64,000 bases of DNA from Methanothrix soehngenii GP6 (GTDB lineage: Archaea > Halobacteriota > Methanosarcinia > Methanotrichales > Methanotrichaceae): assembly GCF_000204415.1 (NCBI RefSeq), contig NC_015416.1, positions 62,001 to 126,000 of the forward strand, in the 5' to 3' direction. Both the position numbers and the translations under genes were made by a program. Numbering within the stretch: position 1 is the stretch's first letter; every line of letters begins with the position of its first letter. Under the pieces are notes generated by a model. That model was not told the DNA's origin. It did no database searches and saw only the letters and a program-made list of their open reading frames with translations. Of the stretch, positions 54,876 through 63,232 are shown one piece after another.

Positions 54876-54922
54876 TCTGTGGTGAACCGCGGTGCTCTGA
54901 CCTAAACACAGAGGAACAGAGG
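54876..54922. repeat. Inverted repeat, CTCTGTG-type intergenic element
   Basis: CCTCTGTGGTGAA and, 23 bases later, CACAGAGGAACAGAGG form a hairpin. Sequences of the type CTCTGTG..CCTCTGTGGTGAA are seen in many intergenic regions of unrelated genomes, so this may be a member of a dispersed mini-element family. Confidence 0.45.
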
Positions 54923-54980
54923 CCATATTCTCTGCCTGACCTCACCCACACAATTCAGCGCAGAGCCCGAAAATTATACA

Positions 54981-56117
54981 TCAGCTAGCTTTCTGGAGGA
55001 GATCGCCAGGAACTGATCTCTTAATGGTGGGAAGAAAGCTGGCAGATACAGCCAGCATTGGTCCCAGTATCACGCCCGATCCTCCCAGGAGAGCTATAGT
55101 CCCGATCACTGCCAGAAGAGATCTCTGCAGAATTCCTGCCTCCCCCCTGGCCAGGCGGATAGATGCCACTCCCAAGAGAGCATGGAACAGGATTATGGCC
55201 ATGGTGATATAGACCTCCGGACCATAAGGAGCGCGGCTGAGGCTGTAGATCATTTGAGTTATGACCAGAGAGCTGGTGCCGAGAAACAGAAAGCCTGCTA
55301 AAGTCCCCGTCAGGCTGAACAAGCTGCGACGACTTCCTCTCCAGTATATGAGCCCTCCAGCGATTAAAGCCACCAGATAGGGAATGAAGATCATAATGAC
55401 GCTCTGCCCCTCCCAGATGTAAACCGATGCGATCTGGATCGGAGCGATCATCCTGTCGGTGAAGCTGAACTCCTCGCGATATCCTACCACTAAACAATAG
55501 TGGCCTCCTTTCTCATCTGCTTCTGCTGCTCTTAATGATGCCCCTTCATTCGAGCCGTTCCTGGTGTTCTCATAGATCGCGGCATAATACCGGCCCGATT
55601 GAGGGGCAGAGAGGTTGATCTCTGCCAGCCCGATGAAGCTGCTTGGACCAAAGGGCTCATAGGTCGCTATTCCTTCCCTTCCATCGGCTGCAAGAGCACC
55701 CAGATCCTTAAGGCTTTCAGGAAGGATTATGTTCTTGGGAATAGCAGAATTCTCAAGAAGAACGGCGCCCTCGAGGGAGGTGTTCCCCTCAGGCTGCTGG
55801 GCGGATGAGCCGCTCTGAACCCCGATACCCGGCCCTATCAAGAGAAGGTCTGGCAGAAAGCCCTCGTCTGCCGGGTCTGTGGATTTGAGCAGCCCCATAT
55901 AGATTCTCTCTCCTTCTCTGACATCAAAGCTGAAATAATGAACGGTTTCGTTCTCTAAAACGGCATAAACCGCCCAGGATTTAGCCGGATTAGAGATATG
56001 CAGGGCAGAGGATATATCCTCATTTCCTCCTCCTATGAGAGGCACATGTCCGGCAGCGGTAAATGGAAGCAGGAGCATGACCAGCAACAAGGCAAAGATG
56101 ACTCTCTCGGGCGACAC
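54981..56117 (-). CDS. Signal-peptide membrane protein, unknown function
   Basis: 378 residues. A signal peptide (VIFALLLVMLLLPFTAAG) precedes an external region with ENETVHYFSFDVREGERIYMGL, a domain resembling pre-peptidase-type beta sandwiches that face the outside. The C-terminal 140 residues hold about four membrane segments. It likely sits in the membrane with a large outside domain. It is divergent from the fasciclin gene, only 106 bases away. No specific family recognised. Confidence 0.65.
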   Translation of the reverse strand: MSPERVIFALLLVMLLLPFTAAGHVPLIGGGNEDISSALHISNPAKSWAVYAVLENETVHYFSFDVREGERIYMGLLKSTDPADEGFLPDLLLIGPGIGVQSGSSAQQPEGNTSLEGAVLLENSAIPKNIILPESLKDLGALAADGREGIATYEPFGPSSFIGLAEINLSAPQSGRYYAAIYENTRNGSNEGASLRAAEADEKGGHYCLVVGYREEFSFTDRMIAPIQIASVYIWEGQSVIMIFIPYLVALIAGGLIYWRGSRRSLFSLTGTLAGFLFLGTSSLVITQMIYSLSRAPYGPEVYITMAIILFHALLGVASIRLARGEAGILQRSLLAVIGTIALLGGSGVILGPMLAVSASFLPTIKRSVPGDLLQKAS

Positions 56118-56223
56118 ATCCTCGCATAGCCGTTCTATCAGTATTGAATATTTCGGCTTATGCAGAAGGTTTATCTTTTATCCAGTTGATAAACTATCCA
56201 GCGAAATGAGTGGAGGTTATGAT

Positions 56224-57165
56224 ATGACAAGGAAAAATTTGATATTCCTGAGTCTGTTGTTCATTACGGGATGGCTTTGCATGGGTTCATGCCTGGCACA
56301 AAATAATACAACTGCCCATGGAGTCCTGGATGCTGCCGGGGAATTGGGCCTGACTGAGTTCTCAGAATTGGCTGAAAGCACGGGTTTTGCCAGTACTCTG
56401 GACAATCAGGGTGTCCTCCTCTTCGATTCCGGATCTTTTGTGATCTTCGCCCCCAGCGATGATGCTTTTTCCGCAATTGACGACATGGACATGAACATCC
56501 TCATTGAGAATCAGACGGAGCTTGAGCGGGTTCTCTCCTATCATGCGGTCTGGAACAGCGGTTCCTTTGTGAATATCTCCGATATTGATAGCGCAAGGAC
56601 TCTGCAGGGTGAGAACCTCAGCATCAACAGCACCGATGGTCTGATGGTGAATGGGGCCAATGTAACAGAGAGCATTCAATACGATAACGGTGTCATCTAT
56701 GTAATCGACAAGGTGCTCATGCCTGAAAAGAGCTCGATGGCTGGCGCGGCCAAGGCAGCAGAGAATCTGGGTGCAAAGGATTTTGCCTCTGCCATTGTCG
56801 CTGAAGGGCTGGAGGATAGGCTGAATGGCCAGGGGCTTATGGGAATCACCACCCTGGGAGAAGGGCCATTTACCATCTTCGCTCCCAGTGATGAGGCATT
56901 TGATGCCGCCAAGTCCACTGTCGATTCGATCAAAAAGCAGGATATGGGAATGATAGACCTGCTTGGCTATCATATGGTTGAGGCAAAGGATCTCATCAAT
57001 ATGACCGAATCCGGCTCCGCCAAAACCCTGCAGGGAGAATCTCTGGCAGTAGATTCCGCCACAGGCTATGTGAGCATGGCCAGGGTATCGGGATCCGAGA
57101 GGTACAGCAATGGCGTCGTCTATCTGATCGATCAGGTTTTAGTGCCTATAAGCCTGAGCATGTGA
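56224..57165 (+). CDS. Secreted protein with two fasciclin (FAS1) domains
   Basis: The start is the ATG at 56224, with GGAGGT 7 bases upstream; 313 residues. A signal peptide (NLIFLSLLFITGWLCMGSCLA) is followed by two FAS1 domains. Each has the family motif FVIFAPSDDAFSAI / FTIFAPSDEAFDAA, the YH histidine (LSYHAVW / LGYHMVEA), and the ending GVIYVIDKVLMP / GVVYLIDQVLVP. FAS1 proteins act in adhesion at the cell surface. The role in a methanogen, possibly in aggregates, is inference. Confidence 0.92.
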   Translation: MTRKNLIFLSLLFITGWLCMGSCLAQNNTTAHGVLDAAGELGLTEFSELAESTGFASTLDNQGVLLFDSGSFVIFAPSDDAFSAIDDMDMNILIENQTELERVLSYHAVWNSGSFVNISDIDSARTLQGENLSINSTDGLMVNGANVTESIQYDNGVIYVIDKVLMPEKSSMAGAAKAAENLGAKDFASAIVAEGLEDRLNGQGLMGITTLGEGPFTIFAPSDEAFDAAKSTVDSIKKQDMGMIDLLGYHMVEAKDLINMTESGSAKTLQGESLAVDSATGYVSMARVSGSERYSNGVVYLIDQVLVPISLSM

Positions 57166-57267
57166 GGCCATTCAGGCTGCATCGAAATTTTTTAATTGGG
57201 ATCGAGATCGATAACGATACTCGATTCTCATCTTCTTTTGATCTGCGGAATTCGGATCTGCTCAATT

Positions 57268-57987
57268 TCAGCTGCATTTGAGGCATTTGAATATCTCATC
57301 TGCGCTGAATGACACTGGCTTTGATGGAATGAATCTCAAATAAACGCTGTCATAACCCAGCCAGCTGTAGTTTTCTCCCTGAATTATATAATTGCTCTTT
57401 ATGGTCATATTCCTTGATATGTGAAATGTGCCGATGTATTCCTCTTCCATCATCAGGGCCGGGTCTCTCCAGGGATTGCTCGTTTTTCTGCTGCTCTCCA
57501 AATCCGTGCCATCCTGAGAGGAGAGATCAGCCTGAAACGCACCAATGCTGACCTTGCCTTCGGTTACAGTCTCGTCGATCCTCATACCAATGGAATTGGA
57601 GCTGATACGTGTCGAATCTCCCTCCTGATAGCTTCTCTCCGAGACTGTATACTCCGATGATCCTGAGATCTCATGCGCTGACTGGATAGAGTGATGCAGG
57701 GATGTGCCAGAAAAGCCCTTGCTGAGCACCTGAGTCCTGCTGGCGATGGGTGAATAGAATAATATGGGATGCGACGAAGAATATCCATTAAGCGAAGAAT
57801 TGACAATAGGAGAAGTCGGGTCGGGTGAAGCGGCAATTCGGTCCAGCAGATCCTCTTGAGATGCCCCTGCACAGCCTATCAAGGGCGATTGGATTGCCGC
57901 CAGGAGGCAGATTATAACAGAACACTGCACTGCAGCATTCCAACTTATCCGGAGAGGAATGAGGTGCATTTTACCTTTTGCAGCCAT
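57268..57987 (-). CDS. Secreted hypothetical protein, Ser-rich
   Basis: From the ATG at 57987 (MAAKGKMHLIPLRI) it has 239 residues. A hydrophobic segment (AAVQCSVIICLLAAIQSPLIG) looks like a signal peptide or anchor, followed by Ser/Thr/Ile-rich sequence with no recognised motif and a closing CLKCS pair. An ATG at 58029 would add 14 charged residues. Convergent with the FAS1 gene. Confidence 0.6.
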   Translation of the reverse strand: MAAKGKMHLIPLRISWNAAVQCSVIICLLAAIQSPLIGCAGASQEDLLDRIAASPDPTSPIVNSSLNGYSSSHPILFYSPIASRTQVLSKGFSGTSLHHSIQSAHEISGSSEYTVSERSYQEGDSTRISSNSIGMRIDETVTEGKVSIGAFQADLSSQDGTDLESSRKTSNPWRDPALMMEEEYIGTFHISRNMTIKSNYIIQGENYSWLGYDSVYLRFIPSKPVSFSADEIFKCLKCS

Positions 57988-58071
57988 TTGATCTTCATCT
58001 TCCTGCAAGCACCCTTGGCTCCGGAGCATATATTTTAATCGGTTGAATCTTGAATTAACCTTGGCGAACCA

Positions 58072-58479
58072 TTATGCATTGATCTTTGGGTGATATATGA
58101 CCAGATTTCGGCCGCCAGTCAGGACCTTTGAAATAATCCAGTACATCAGGTCTGGCAGTCGGCAGAGAGTATCCTCCAGTTTAGAGGATATGGGATAATC
58201 CCTTCCGTCAGGAGTTCGCCTCTCCCATTTGCAGCCATTCAAAATGGAATCGTTGATCCCATCATCAAAAATAGGGCATAGCTTGCTGTCCTTATTTAAG
58301 GCGAAACCATTAATGATATGCGTATTTATGTCATCTCCTTGAAAATCGCAGGTTTGAATGCATAGTGCTGCCCGACCGCCTTCGGATAGAATAAAGAAGT
58401 ACCGGCCGGGATTATCCAGGAGGTCGTAGAGCAACTTTCTGCGGCTAACCTCGATCCCGATCTTTATCATAATCCCCAA
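58072..58479 (-). CDS. Hypothetical protein
   Basis: 135 residues, soluble, with mixed alpha/beta pattern and four or five cysteines spread over it (ALCIQTCDF, DSKLCPIF, NGCKWERR, TLCRLPDL). No family recognised. It is isolated between two secreted-protein genes. A start further downstream (MIKIGIEVSRRK) is possible. Confidence 0.5.
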   Translation of the reverse strand: MGIMIKIGIEVSRRKLLYDLLDNPGRYFFILSEGGRAALCIQTCDFQGDDINTHIINGFALNKDSKLCPIFDDGINDSILNGCKWERRTPDGRDYPISSKLEDTLCRLPDLMYWIISKVLTGGRNLVIYHPKINA

Positions 58480-58728
58480 ACCCCATATAGCCTATAATGT
58501 AATGTTAAATAATTAACAATAAAGGGTTATATGTTTTTTGGTCAGATGGATCCAAGAACGCATATATTGGATAATTATTCTGTCGAACATCGTTTTGACG
58601 GATGGATAAAAAATCGTCACTGAAATGAAAAAACAGAAAAATTTTGGGGTGTCTGATCTTTCGCCTGAAATTTTTGGGGGCTAAGTTTATATTGTTGCCA
58701 GACGGGATTTACATTTTGAGGTAAACAA

Positions 58729-59481
58729 ATGCGTCACATGAAATTGGCGATTTTGGTCTCAGCACTATGCTCTTTGGCTTTTATTGGTGCTGTGTCCTGC
58801 GCGGAGATGGCCGCGAATGAGACAGAATTGGATGAGATGGAATTGAATGAGATGGAATTGAATGAGACGGAAATGAATCGGACGACATTCATCTTCATTC
58901 AGGAGGGGACTGGTGGCACCTTTGTAAAGGATGAGTCAGGAAACTACACGCTAACCATCACTGGCGTGGTGCCATATACCATTTACTTCTCAGACCGTCC
59001 TGAACGAGTAGTTGGGTTCGCACCAATGGATAAATTCCTCGATGGATTTTGCTTTGGTGCCATAGACCCACCCAATGCAGCGGTGATGCTCAGGGAGGGA
59101 GAGAACGAGAGCGATGTAGTCGTGGCGGAGCTGACCTCGCCCCAGTTTGATGAGACAAACAGCACTCTGACATACACAGCGAAAGTCCTCGATGATTACA
59201 CATTTAATTCCGACTGGTCGCATATCATCTCCAAAGCGGATGACGCGATTCCAGAGGCCTTCGGTAATGTCTCAATTGTTATTGATGACTGTCCAGATAG
59301 TTTTGTAGGATGCGATAAGAGTTGGGATGAAGGCTGCGGCAGGATCAAAACGGGCTGTTGCTGGCATACATGGGATTTTACTTGCGAGGCATGCCACAAC
59401 GATGAGTATTATGTGAACAAATGTATCGAGAAATATGGCGAGGAGTGTTCGCGTACTGGTGATTATTGTGGCGCATTCTAA
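58729..59481 (+). CDS. Secreted protein with Glu/Asn repeat and Cys-rich C-terminus
   Basis: 250 residues. A signal peptide (LAILVSALCSLAFIGAVSC) is followed at once by a four-unit tandem repeat of 15 bases (58819-58878) encoding ETELD-EMELN-EMELN-ETEMN. A beta-rich region follows, and the C-terminal 60 residues carry about ten cysteines (VGCDKSWDEGCGRIKTGCCW, FTCEACHND, CSRTGDYC), likely disulfide-bonded outside the cell. The Cys of VSC could be a lipobox-like site, but archaeal lipidation is uncertain. Function unknown. Confidence 0.65.
   Translation: MRHMKLAILVSALCSLAFIGAVSCAEMAANETELDEMELNEMELNETEMNRTTFIFIQEGTGGTFVKDESGNYTLTITGVVPYTIYFSDRPERVVGFAPMDKFLDGFCFGAIDPPNAAVMLREGENESDVVVAELTSPQFDETNSTLTYTAKVLDDYTFNSDWSHIISKADDAIPEAFGNVSIVIDDCPDSFVGCDKSWDEGCGRIKTGCCWHTWDFTCEACHNDEYYVNKCIEKYGEECSRTGDYCGAF
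58819..58878 (+). repeat. 15-bp tandem repeat in secreted-protein gene
   Basis: Four in-frame units of the type gagatggaattgaat; units two and three are identical. It lies just after the signal peptide and could vary in copy number between strains. Confidence 0.85.
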
Positions 59482-59597
59482 GGTCATTGTTGACGGAGAG
59501 AAATAATATCGCTTAGCCTTGAAGCAGAGGTTCAAAGTCAACTCCTTTTTTTGGGCATCAATGATATCGACCGGATATCTTAAGTGAGCTTGATCTT

Positions 59598-59825
59598 TTG
59601 CACGTGCATCTCGCTCGTTGTGGGCTTCTTTGCGGGCTCGTCACCGTGGCGATCGGCACTCTGGTGAGCCTCTTCTCCCGCTACCTGCGCGGCGCAGCCG
59701 ACGAGGTGCTATTGGGCTTAGCATATATTATCCACATCTTGAAGGCCTTTCCCCTCATAATAATACTCGCTGCTCATATCAACCCCATTAACTGGAATAG
59801 CATTTTAGGGGCAGGCCATATTTAA
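59598..59825 (+). pseudogene. Fragment of an ABC transporter permease (DppC-like)
   Basis: 75 codons reading GLVTVAIGTLVSLFSRYLRGAADEVLLGLAYIIHILKAFPLIIILAAHI, which resembles the central membrane part of oligopeptide/dipeptide permeases. Both ends of the gene are missing and no other transporter genes are near, so it is a remnant. Confidence 0.55.
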
Positions 59826-59934
59826 ATATTGAATATATTTTAAAATACAAGAGAATGAGAGATATGCCTGGAAGCGCTATAGGAAAGGCGCAAATGCGGA
59901 TCGATTTAAAAACAATGACTATAGGTCAGATGGC

Positions 59935-60540
59935 ATGAAGCTGATTGAGATATTCCGTTCGTTGCAGGGAGAAGGGCCCGCCATGGGAAGGCCGGCACTG
60001 TTTATAAGGCTCTCGGGCTGCAATCTGAATTGCGAGGGCTGCGACACCGATCTGAAGCCATCGCTTGATCTATCCGTCCTTGAGCTGCTGAAGAGAATTG
60101 AGGGCCAGGGCAAGAGGGTGATCATTACCGGCGGTGAGCCAACCTTGCAGATGAATGAATTGGTGGATCTGATCTGCAGGCTTTACAGCCGGGGGATGGA
60201 GATTCACATCGAGAGCAATGGCACCAATACAATTCCCCTGGATATTCTGGAGAAGATTTGTTGCGCTGTGGTAAGCCCCAAGAGAGGATCTGACTTTAAT
60301 CTCGGCTTTTGGGCGAATAAGAGCAATGTCCACCTCAAATTCGTCCTCGGAAAGCCAGACTGGTGCTGGAATGAGAAGGAGCTGAAACAACTCATTCCCA
60401 TTCTCGATCGAGAGAGAGTATGGATAATGGCCTATGGGACGGACCAGGGAATGCAGAATGCTAGTGAGGCCTGGGACCTGGCGCTGAAGCTGGGAACAAA
60501 CTACTCCGATCGCCTGCATATAAGATTAAAACGAAGCTGA
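59935..60540 (+). CDS. queE: 7-carboxy-7-deazaguanine synthase-like radical SAM enzyme
   Basis: 201 residues. It starts MKLIEIFRSLQGEGPAMGRPALFIRLSGCNLNCEGCDT, with the 4Fe-4S triad C-x3-C-x2-C (about 29-36), then the RVIITGGEPTLQ motif for SAM binding (about 62-73) and HIESNGTNTIP. These are the QueE signatures. QueE makes the 7-deazaguanine ring used in archaeosine of archaeal tRNA. Other queuosine/archaeosine genes are not in the window. Start ATG is at 59935. Confidence 0.9.
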   Translation: MKLIEIFRSLQGEGPAMGRPALFIRLSGCNLNCEGCDTDLKPSLDLSVLELLKRIEGQGKRVIITGGEPTLQMNELVDLICRLYSRGMEIHIESNGTNTIPLDILEKICCAVVSPKRGSDFNLGFWANKSNVHLKFVLGKPDWCWNEKELKQLIPILDRERVWIMAYGTDQGMQNASEAWDLALKLGTNYSDRLHIRLKRS

Positions 60541-60713
60541 TAGGGGATGGATCCGCCCGCAGGGAGTAATCAGAAGGGTATCTAGGCACGGGCGGTCTAA
60601 CTCATAGTAATGTCGGTGGATATGAATAGCTTGGCCGTGCAGTGCGAAAGTATTCGCAAGGATGGGATGAGAGAGGACAAGTCAAAGCAAATGGACATGA
60701 CAGTGAGGGTTTA

Positions 60714-61073
60714 ATGAAGGCGATTATAATCGAGGTCTATGGAAAGGGGAGCGCCTTGGCAGAAATGGATGAGCGAAACCCCATCATCAGGGAAGCCATA
60801 TGGCAGGCTCTGCCGATAGAGGGCAGGGCCATCCTCTGGGGCGAAGAGGTCTACTTCGATCTGGATATGAAATTGAAAGATGAGAATCCATCGGCTTCTT
60901 CAGAGGCAGGAGACATCTGCTATTGGTCCCCAGGGCCTGCATTATGCATATTCTTCGGCCAAACCCAGCCCTATTCCAGGGTCAACCACATCGGAAAGGT
61001 GGTGCAGGGTCTGGACCTATTCGAAAGGATCAATGCAGCAGACCGGATAGTCCTGAGGAAAAAGGAGCTTTAA
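60714..61073 (+). CDS. Cyclophilin-like family protein (COG2164/PF04126)
   Basis: The ATG at 60714 (MKAIIIEVYGKGSALAEM) gives 119 residues; an upstream frame from 60642 adds non-family sequence. Motifs WGEEVYFDL, SEAGDICYWSPGPALCIFFGQT and NHIGKVVQGLDLF match the archaeal cyclophilin-like family, which has a cyclophilin-type barrel but no proven prolyl isomerase activity. Function unknown. Confidence 0.85.
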   Translation: MKAIIIEVYGKGSALAEMDERNPIIREAIWQALPIEGRAILWGEEVYFDLDMKLKDENPSASSEAGDICYWSPGPALCIFFGQTQPYSRVNHIGKVVQGLDLFERINAADRIVLRKKEL

Positions 61074-61270
61074 GGCCAAAAAAGAGCTTGGAGACCAGAC
61101 CCCTGTAAAGACCAACCCAGAGACATGTTTGGAGGGATGCGGGCAATGGCATCATTTCGCTTTCTTTGAGCGGGGGGGTGCGCATGGGAGCGATGTGCCA
61201 GTTAAGGGGAGGAGGTTTCTCTCCTGCCCCAAAGGGCTGGTCGCAGCAGAAGGGGCCCGAATCCTATAAC

Positions 61271-61280
61271 CTTTAAATAT
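61271..61280 (+). promoter_or_regulatory. TATA box upstream of tRNA-Gly
   Basis: CTTTAAATAT lies about 46-55 bases before the mature tRNA. This would start a transcript roughly 20 bases ahead of the tRNA, a normal leader for archaeal tRNA genes. Confidence 0.45.
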
Positions 61281-61325
61281 TGGAAGCTGAGAAAGGGAAG
61301 CACGTCGTATGTTCTGCGACAAGGA

Positions 61326-61397
61326 GCGGCTGTGGTCCAGCGGTTATGACATGAGCTTCCCAAGCTCGTAACCCGGGTTCGAATCCCGGCAGCCGCA
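61326..61397 (+). tRNA. tRNA-Gly (anticodon CCC)
   Basis: The acceptor stem GCGGCTG pairs with CAGCCGC. The anticodon arm GAGC-TTCCCAA-GCTC gives the loop TTCCCAA and anticodon CCC. The T arm contains GGGTTCGAATCCC. The discriminator is A; the CCA end is not fully encoded (the sequence continues CCT). No intron. An adjacent gene remnant begins right after it. Confidence 0.96.
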
Positions 61398-61399
61398 CC

Positions 61400-61558
61400 T
61401 GGTATATTTTTGGCTTTGATGACCCAAGAGAGCACCTGGGCGGGAGCTATCAGCCCATCGGCCAGGATTTCGCAGGGGCAAACCTCACCGTCCCCGCCGG
61501 CTCAAATCAGGTCCCCGGCCTTGAGGAAGCGCTTAAAGCATTCTTGAATAAGGGCTAA
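61400..61558 (+). pseudogene. 3' remnant of an unrecognised protein gene next to tRNA-Gly
   Basis: A frame from 61400 to a TAA at 61558 reads FGFDDPREHLGGSYQPIGQD and goes on to PGLEEALKAFLNKG. It has no start codon and begins two bases after the tRNA, in the manner of a gene cut off when DNA was gained or lost at a tRNA 3' end. Family unknown. Confidence 0.45.
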
Positions 61559-61591
61559 GTGGCCGGGCGCATATAGTCCATTTTCCCATTC

Positions 61592-61599
61592 TTTTTTTT
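61592..61599 (+). terminator. T-tract, possible terminator
   Basis: Eight T residues about 190 bases beyond the tRNA and ahead of glnA. They would end transcription entering from the tRNA side. Confidence 0.35.
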
Positions 61600-61760
61600 C
61601 ATCACCCGCGCTTTTAAATCCCAGAGCATTTTCTTTCCGATCACTTTTTATTATGAGTTATTCATAGCCATCATATTCCTTTTCAATACAATTGCACGCC
61701 TTAGAAATGAACAACATGCGATCATAAATTTTCATAATTTTTCTGCCTTATTCTCAAATA

Positions 61761-61770
61761 TCTATAAATT
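61761..61770 (+). promoter_or_regulatory. glnA TATA box
   Basis: TCTATAAATT lies about 40 bases before the glnA ATG, leaving room for a short leader with the GGAGGT ribosome-binding site at 61794-61799. I see no clear GGAA-N6-TTCC operator of the NrpR type here. Confidence 0.45.
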
Positions 61771-61806
61771 CCGCTTAACGTTACCTTCTATTTGGAGGTA
61801 AGAAAA

Positions 61807-63141
61807 ATGGCCCTGCAAACAAGAAATAAAGAGGAAGTCTTTGAGGCAATAGACGAATTTAATGTAAGATTTGTCCGAATTTGGTTTACAGATATACTGG
61901 GAATCCCCAAGAGCTTCGCCATCAACCCCAATGAGTTAGATGGAGCATTCTCAGAGGGCATGGGCTTTGATGGCTCATCCATCGAGGGCTTCGCCAGAAT
62001 TCACGAGTCGGATATGGTTGCCAAGCCCGATCCAACCACCTTCCAGCTCATCCCCTGGAGGCAGCAGGAGAACGCCGTGGCCAGGATGTTCTGTGACATC
62101 CAGAACCCCGATGGCACCCCGTATGAGGGCGACCCCAGAAATGTGCTCAAAAGGAACCTCAGCCGAATCAAAGATGACGGCTATAGCTTCCTGGTAGGCC
62201 CGGAGCTGGAGTTCTTCTACTTCAAGGGAGAGAACAACACCGATGTCCTGGATAACGGCGGATATTTCGACCTGACCACGGCAGACAACGCTACCGACCT
62301 GAGGAGGGACACCATTCTCGCCCTGGACTCCATGGGCATCGATGTGGAGTACAGCCACCACGAGGTCGCTCCCTCTCAGCATGAGATCGACCTTCGGTAC
62401 AAGGATGCCCTCTCCATGGCGGACACGGTGATGACCTACAAGATCACCGTCAAGGAGATCGCCCGCAGATACGGCTATCATGCCAGCTTCATGCCCAAAC
62501 CCATCTTCGGCCAGAACGGCAGCGGAATGCACGTCCACCAGTCTCTCTTCCAGGGCAAGAGGAATGTGATGTTCGATCCAGGCAACGAGTTCAATCTATC
62601 CGATGAGGGCAGATACTATATCGCCGGCCTTCTCAGGCACGCTCCCGAGATCACTGCCGTCACCAACCAGTGGGTTAACTCCTACAAGAGGCTGGTCCCC
62701 GGCTACGAGGCTCCCGTCTACATCGCCTGGGCAAGGAGGAACAGATCCTCTCTGGTCAGAGTGCCCATGTACAAGCCCGGAAAAGAGGCGGCCACGAGGG
62801 TGGAGTATCGCAGCCCGGATCCGGCAGCCAATCCCTACCTGGCCTTCTCTGTCATGCTGGCCGCAGGGCTCGCCGGCATTGCCAACAAATACGATCTCCC
62901 CTCGCCCCAGGAGCAGGACATATATCACATGACTGATGAACAGAGGGCGAAAGCAGGAATCACGTCCCTTCCCGGCAGCCTGAACGATGCCATCCACATC
63001 ACCGAGAAGAGCACCCTCGTCCGGGAGGCTTTAGGCGAGCACGTCTTCCGGGCCTTCATCGCCAACAAGAGGGCAGAGTGGGATGCCTACCGCATGAACG
63101 TCACCCAGTGGGAGCTTAACCGCTACCTTCCACTACTGTGA
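61807..63141 (+). CDS. glnA: Glutamine synthetase type I
   Basis: The ATG at 61807 (MALQTRNKEEVFEAI) follows GGAGGT by 7 bases; 444 residues, the GSI-alpha length. Signatures: GMGFDGSSIEGFARIHESDM, VGPELEFFYF, EVAPSQHEIDLRY, FMPKPIFGQNGSGMHVHQSL, and RIEYRSPDP-like RVEYRSPDPAANPYLAFS. The adenylylation-site segment of beta-type enzymes (NLYDLP) is absent, with DLPSPQEQDIYHMT instead, so control is likely by effectors and transcription. It makes glutamine from glutamate, ammonia and ATP. The next gene is a class II glutamine amidotransferase. Confidence 0.97.
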   Translation: MALQTRNKEEVFEAIDEFNVRFVRIWFTDILGIPKSFAINPNELDGAFSEGMGFDGSSIEGFARIHESDMVAKPDPTTFQLIPWRQQENAVARMFCDIQNPDGTPYEGDPRNVLKRNLSRIKDDGYSFLVGPELEFFYFKGENNTDVLDNGGYFDLTTADNATDLRRDTILALDSMGIDVEYSHHEVAPSQHEIDLRYKDALSMADTVMTYKITVKEIARRYGYHASFMPKPIFGQNGSGMHVHQSLFQGKRNVMFDPGNEFNLSDEGRYYIAGLLRHAPEITAVTNQWVNSYKRLVPGYEAPVYIAWARRNRSSLVRVPMYKPGKEAATRVEYRSPDPAANPYLAFSVMLAAGLAGIANKYDLPSPQEQDIYHMTDEQRAKAGITSLPGSLNDAIHITEKSTLVREALGEHVFRAFIANKRAEWDAYRMNVTQWELNRYLPLL

Positions 63142-63232
63142 GCATTCTGGGGACGAATCTGGCTGCTCGATTAAGCCCCGGGGAATCGTCTATAAGAGAT
63201 AGCAAGGTCGATGACTGGAGTTTTTGGTTGCT

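Larger units (their letters stand above)
53518..54980. other. AT-rich intergenic desert (about 1.46 kb)
   Basis: The core (about 53760-54700) is strongly AT-rich with many short A and T tracts and no convincing gene; only a 63-codon frame on the minus strand (54119-54310) stands out and it matches no family I know. A hairpin-forming repeat, CCTCTGTG (54876-54883) against CACAGAGG (54907-54914), lies near the right end. No CRISPR, tRNA or origin gene is nearby. Confidence 0.7.

Noticed and set aside
53518-54980. Replication origin
   Set aside because: AT-rich, but I find no repeated origin-recognition-box motifs and no orc1/cdc6 gene beside it; kept only as a question in the findings.
60642-60713. 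N-terminal extension of the cyclophilin-like protein
   Set aside because: The 24 extra codons are charged and unlike the family, which starts at MKAIIIEVYG (60714).
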